Origin: CAYMWF01 sp964394085 [NCBI: uncultured Gemmatimonadota bacterium]
GTDB lineage: Bacteria > GCA-2686955 > CAYMWF01
NCBI GenBank assembly: GCA_964394085.1
Contig: CAYMWF010000115.1
Span: forward strand, 1 to 13,934
DNA length: 13,934 nt
Direction: 5' to 3'
Shown: positions 12,711-13,934 of the stretch, piece by piece
Layout: each line of letters starts with the position of its first letter
How positions within the stretch are numbered: position 1 is the first letter of the stretch
Made by a program: the position numbers and the translations under genes
The notes under the pieces: model-generated
Databases searched by the model: none
What the model saw: only the letters and a program-made list of their open reading frames with translations
What the model was told of the DNA's origin: nothing

Positions 12711-13934
12711 TTACTGCTCGATCGCTCTATGCACCACATTATCGATTATATGCCAGTTCCAGGCGTTACCTGTTCCGGAGGTGAAGCCGAAATGGCTGAG
12801 GAACGGCACGAAACCGGGAATGGTGAAATCGATTCGGTCTACATCGTCGATCGCCACATTGATATGCCCGTCGTCAAAGAGCACGACGACATGGTGCCAC
12901 TGGTTGTCTTCGACGCTGTATGCGGTGTAGGCCAAATGCTTGTCGGCGCCATCTTCCATTATCGCCACATGGTTGCTCGTTATCGGGTCGCGGCCGCCGT
13001 TGCAGTTGGGATCGCCGCTGGGATTGTAATAGCAGTCGAATTCCACTCCATACCCCTCGGCGTTGCAGAAACCCATGCTGCCGCCGCCGGCCGCCGAGAA
13101 GACATAGTCTTCCACGAATGCGAAAACCATCCCGTCGGCTCCGCTGCCTCCTCCGATTTTGAGGTCGAATTCGAACTTCCAAGTCGAGCTTAAGACCGGC
13201 GTCAGATTAAAAAACCAGCCGACTTCTCCTCTCGCATCGGTCAGGACGAGATACCCGTTCAGGCTGTCCCAATAAGCTTTTCCTTCAACATAGTACTCCG
13301 ACGGAACGAATTCCGAGAAATCCTCGGACCATACGATCGGCCCGTATTCACCGACTGCGATATCGAAAGCATCCTTTGCGAGCACAGTCCCTTCCGAATA
13401 GATGACGACCGAGACGGTGTACAAGTCTTCAGGTACGCCGAAAGGAACATACAGCGAAACCAGCGTGGAAATTGATTGACCCGGAGATACAGGCACGGGA
13501 TCTCCCGTATACAAGGTTGTTGTTACCGACAACGGCCCCGTAACAACCATTTCAGCGAGATCGAAATAGGCTGTTTCAGCGCCAAGGTTCCGGATACCCG
13601 CGGTGAAGGTCAGGATTTCTCCCGGCATGATGGTAGTCGGGTAATCCTCGAGAAAAACATGCAGATCGGAGCTGAACTCATCGGAACCGATGTCGTATCC
13701 GCTGTCGAGGGGCCTTGGATCGCCGTCGATGTCGTGGTCTGGAGCTCCATCCGGTGTTCCGCTGTCGATGCAGGGAGATCCCCCGGCTAGATGAAAGTCG
13801 CCGGACAGAGGATCCAGGAAGAACGGATCCTCGTCGATATTTCCTTCTCCGGGCCAGCCCGCTTCTATATCGGAGTAGGTCACATCCAGGTCGCCGAATT
13901 CGAGGTCATATATCTCGTTCGGAATATCGCCCCA
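12711..13934 (-). CDS. Large secreted-type protein, C-terminal part: beta-helix end, Ig-like domain and L-type lectin domain (5' end beyond the right edge)
   Basis: A frame of exactly 408 codons runs from the right edge to TAA at 12711-12713, with no start of its own; it opens in mid-protein (WGDIPNEIYDLEFGDLDVTYSD). Three parts are visible. First comes the last turn of a right-handed beta-helix protein (VTYSDIEAGW, NIDEDPFF, GSPCIDSGTPDG, YDIGSDEF). Next, about 100 residues read as an Ig-like/CARDB-type strand-rich domain (IMPGEILTFTAGIRNLG). Last is an L-type (legume-like) lectin domain: GADGMVFAF with its metal-site Asp, the GGGSMGF loop, and the calcium-site segment EFDCYYNPSGDPN (around 13043 downward) ending near NHVAIM. 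It ends without a recognisable anchor. It is probably an extracellular carbohydrate-binding protein. It converges on the fix operon and has no functional link to it that I can see. Confidence 0.8.
   Translation of the reverse strand, partial: WGDIPNEIYDLEFGDLDVTYSDIEAGWPGEGNIDEDPFFLDPLSGDFHLAGGSPCIDSGTPDGAPDHDIDGDPRPLDSGYDIGSDEFSSDLHVFLEDYPTTIMPGEILTFTAGIRNLGAETAYFDLAEMVVTGPLSVTTTLYTGDPVPVSPGQSISTLVSLYVPFGVPEDLYTVSVVIYSEGTVLAKDAFDIAVGEYGPIVWSEDFSEFVPSEYYVEGKAYWDSLNGYLVLTDARGEVGWFFNLTPVLSSTWKFEFDLKIGGGSGADGMVFAFVEDYVFSAAGGGSMGFCNAEGYGVEFDCYYNPSGDPNCNGGRDPITSNHVAIMEDGADKHLAYTAYSVEDNQWHHVVVLFDDGHINVAIDDVDRIDFTIPGFVPFLSHFGFTSGTGNAWNWHIIDNVVHRAIEQ

Overview
The window is high-GC bacterial DNA carrying an energy-metabolism locus, consistent with an anaerobic or facultative, quinone-using bacterium. 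A C-terminal beta-helix-type segment ('VTYSDIEAGW', 'GSPCIDSGTPDG', 'DGDPRP...DIGSDEF') on the far right is common in Desulfobacterota, Planctomycetes and several uncultured phyla. Codon use and the sequence alone do not allow a firmer placement.

Layout. (1) 1-848, minus: a lipoprotein of unknown function, running off the left edge. (2) 849-1132: divergent intergenic region with a good sigma70-type promoter (TTGATA-17-TAGAAT) facing right. (3) 1133-5177, plus: three tightly overlapping genes for a molybdenum hydroxylase of the xanthine dehydrogenase family (FAD, 2Fe-2S and molybdopterin subunits). (4) 5182-6336, plus: an acyl-CoA dehydrogenase, 4 bp downstream. (5) 6337-7940: a visibly AT-richer insert with a predicted DNA-binding protein and a Doc/Fic-family toxin-like protein, probably an acquired toxin-antitoxin-type pair. 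(6) 8012-11790, plus: fixA, fixB, fixC and fixX, an electron-transfer-flavoprotein pair plus its flavoprotein/ferredoxin quinone-reductase partners. (7) 11791-12710: about 920 bp with no convincing gene but several hairpins and imperfect repeats. (8) 12711-13934, minus: the C-terminal part of a large, probably secreted protein with a beta-helix end, an Ig-like domain and an L-type lectin domain, running off the right edge.

How the genes may work together (inference): the acyl-CoA dehydrogenase is an obvious electron donor to the FixAB flavoprotein, which would pass electrons to FixC/FixX and the quinone pool; FixABCX enzymes can also bifurcate electrons from NADH to quinone and ferredoxin. 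The molybdenum hydroxylase is cotranscribed and may act on the same substrate pathway. The substrate is not readable from the sequence. The acyl-CoA dehydrogenase lacks an acid at both usual catalytic-base positions, so its reaction may be atypical.

A striking feature is recurrent low-complexity expansion: a 24-bp tandem repeat inside the molybdopterin subunit, a 36-bp tandem repeat plus a second Pro/Gly/Ser-rich insert inside fixC, a Gly/Ala/Ser-rich N-terminal extension on the 2Fe-2S subunit, and a 17-bp tandem repeat between fixA and fixB. All the coding expansions preserve frame and lie outside the recognisable cofactor motifs.
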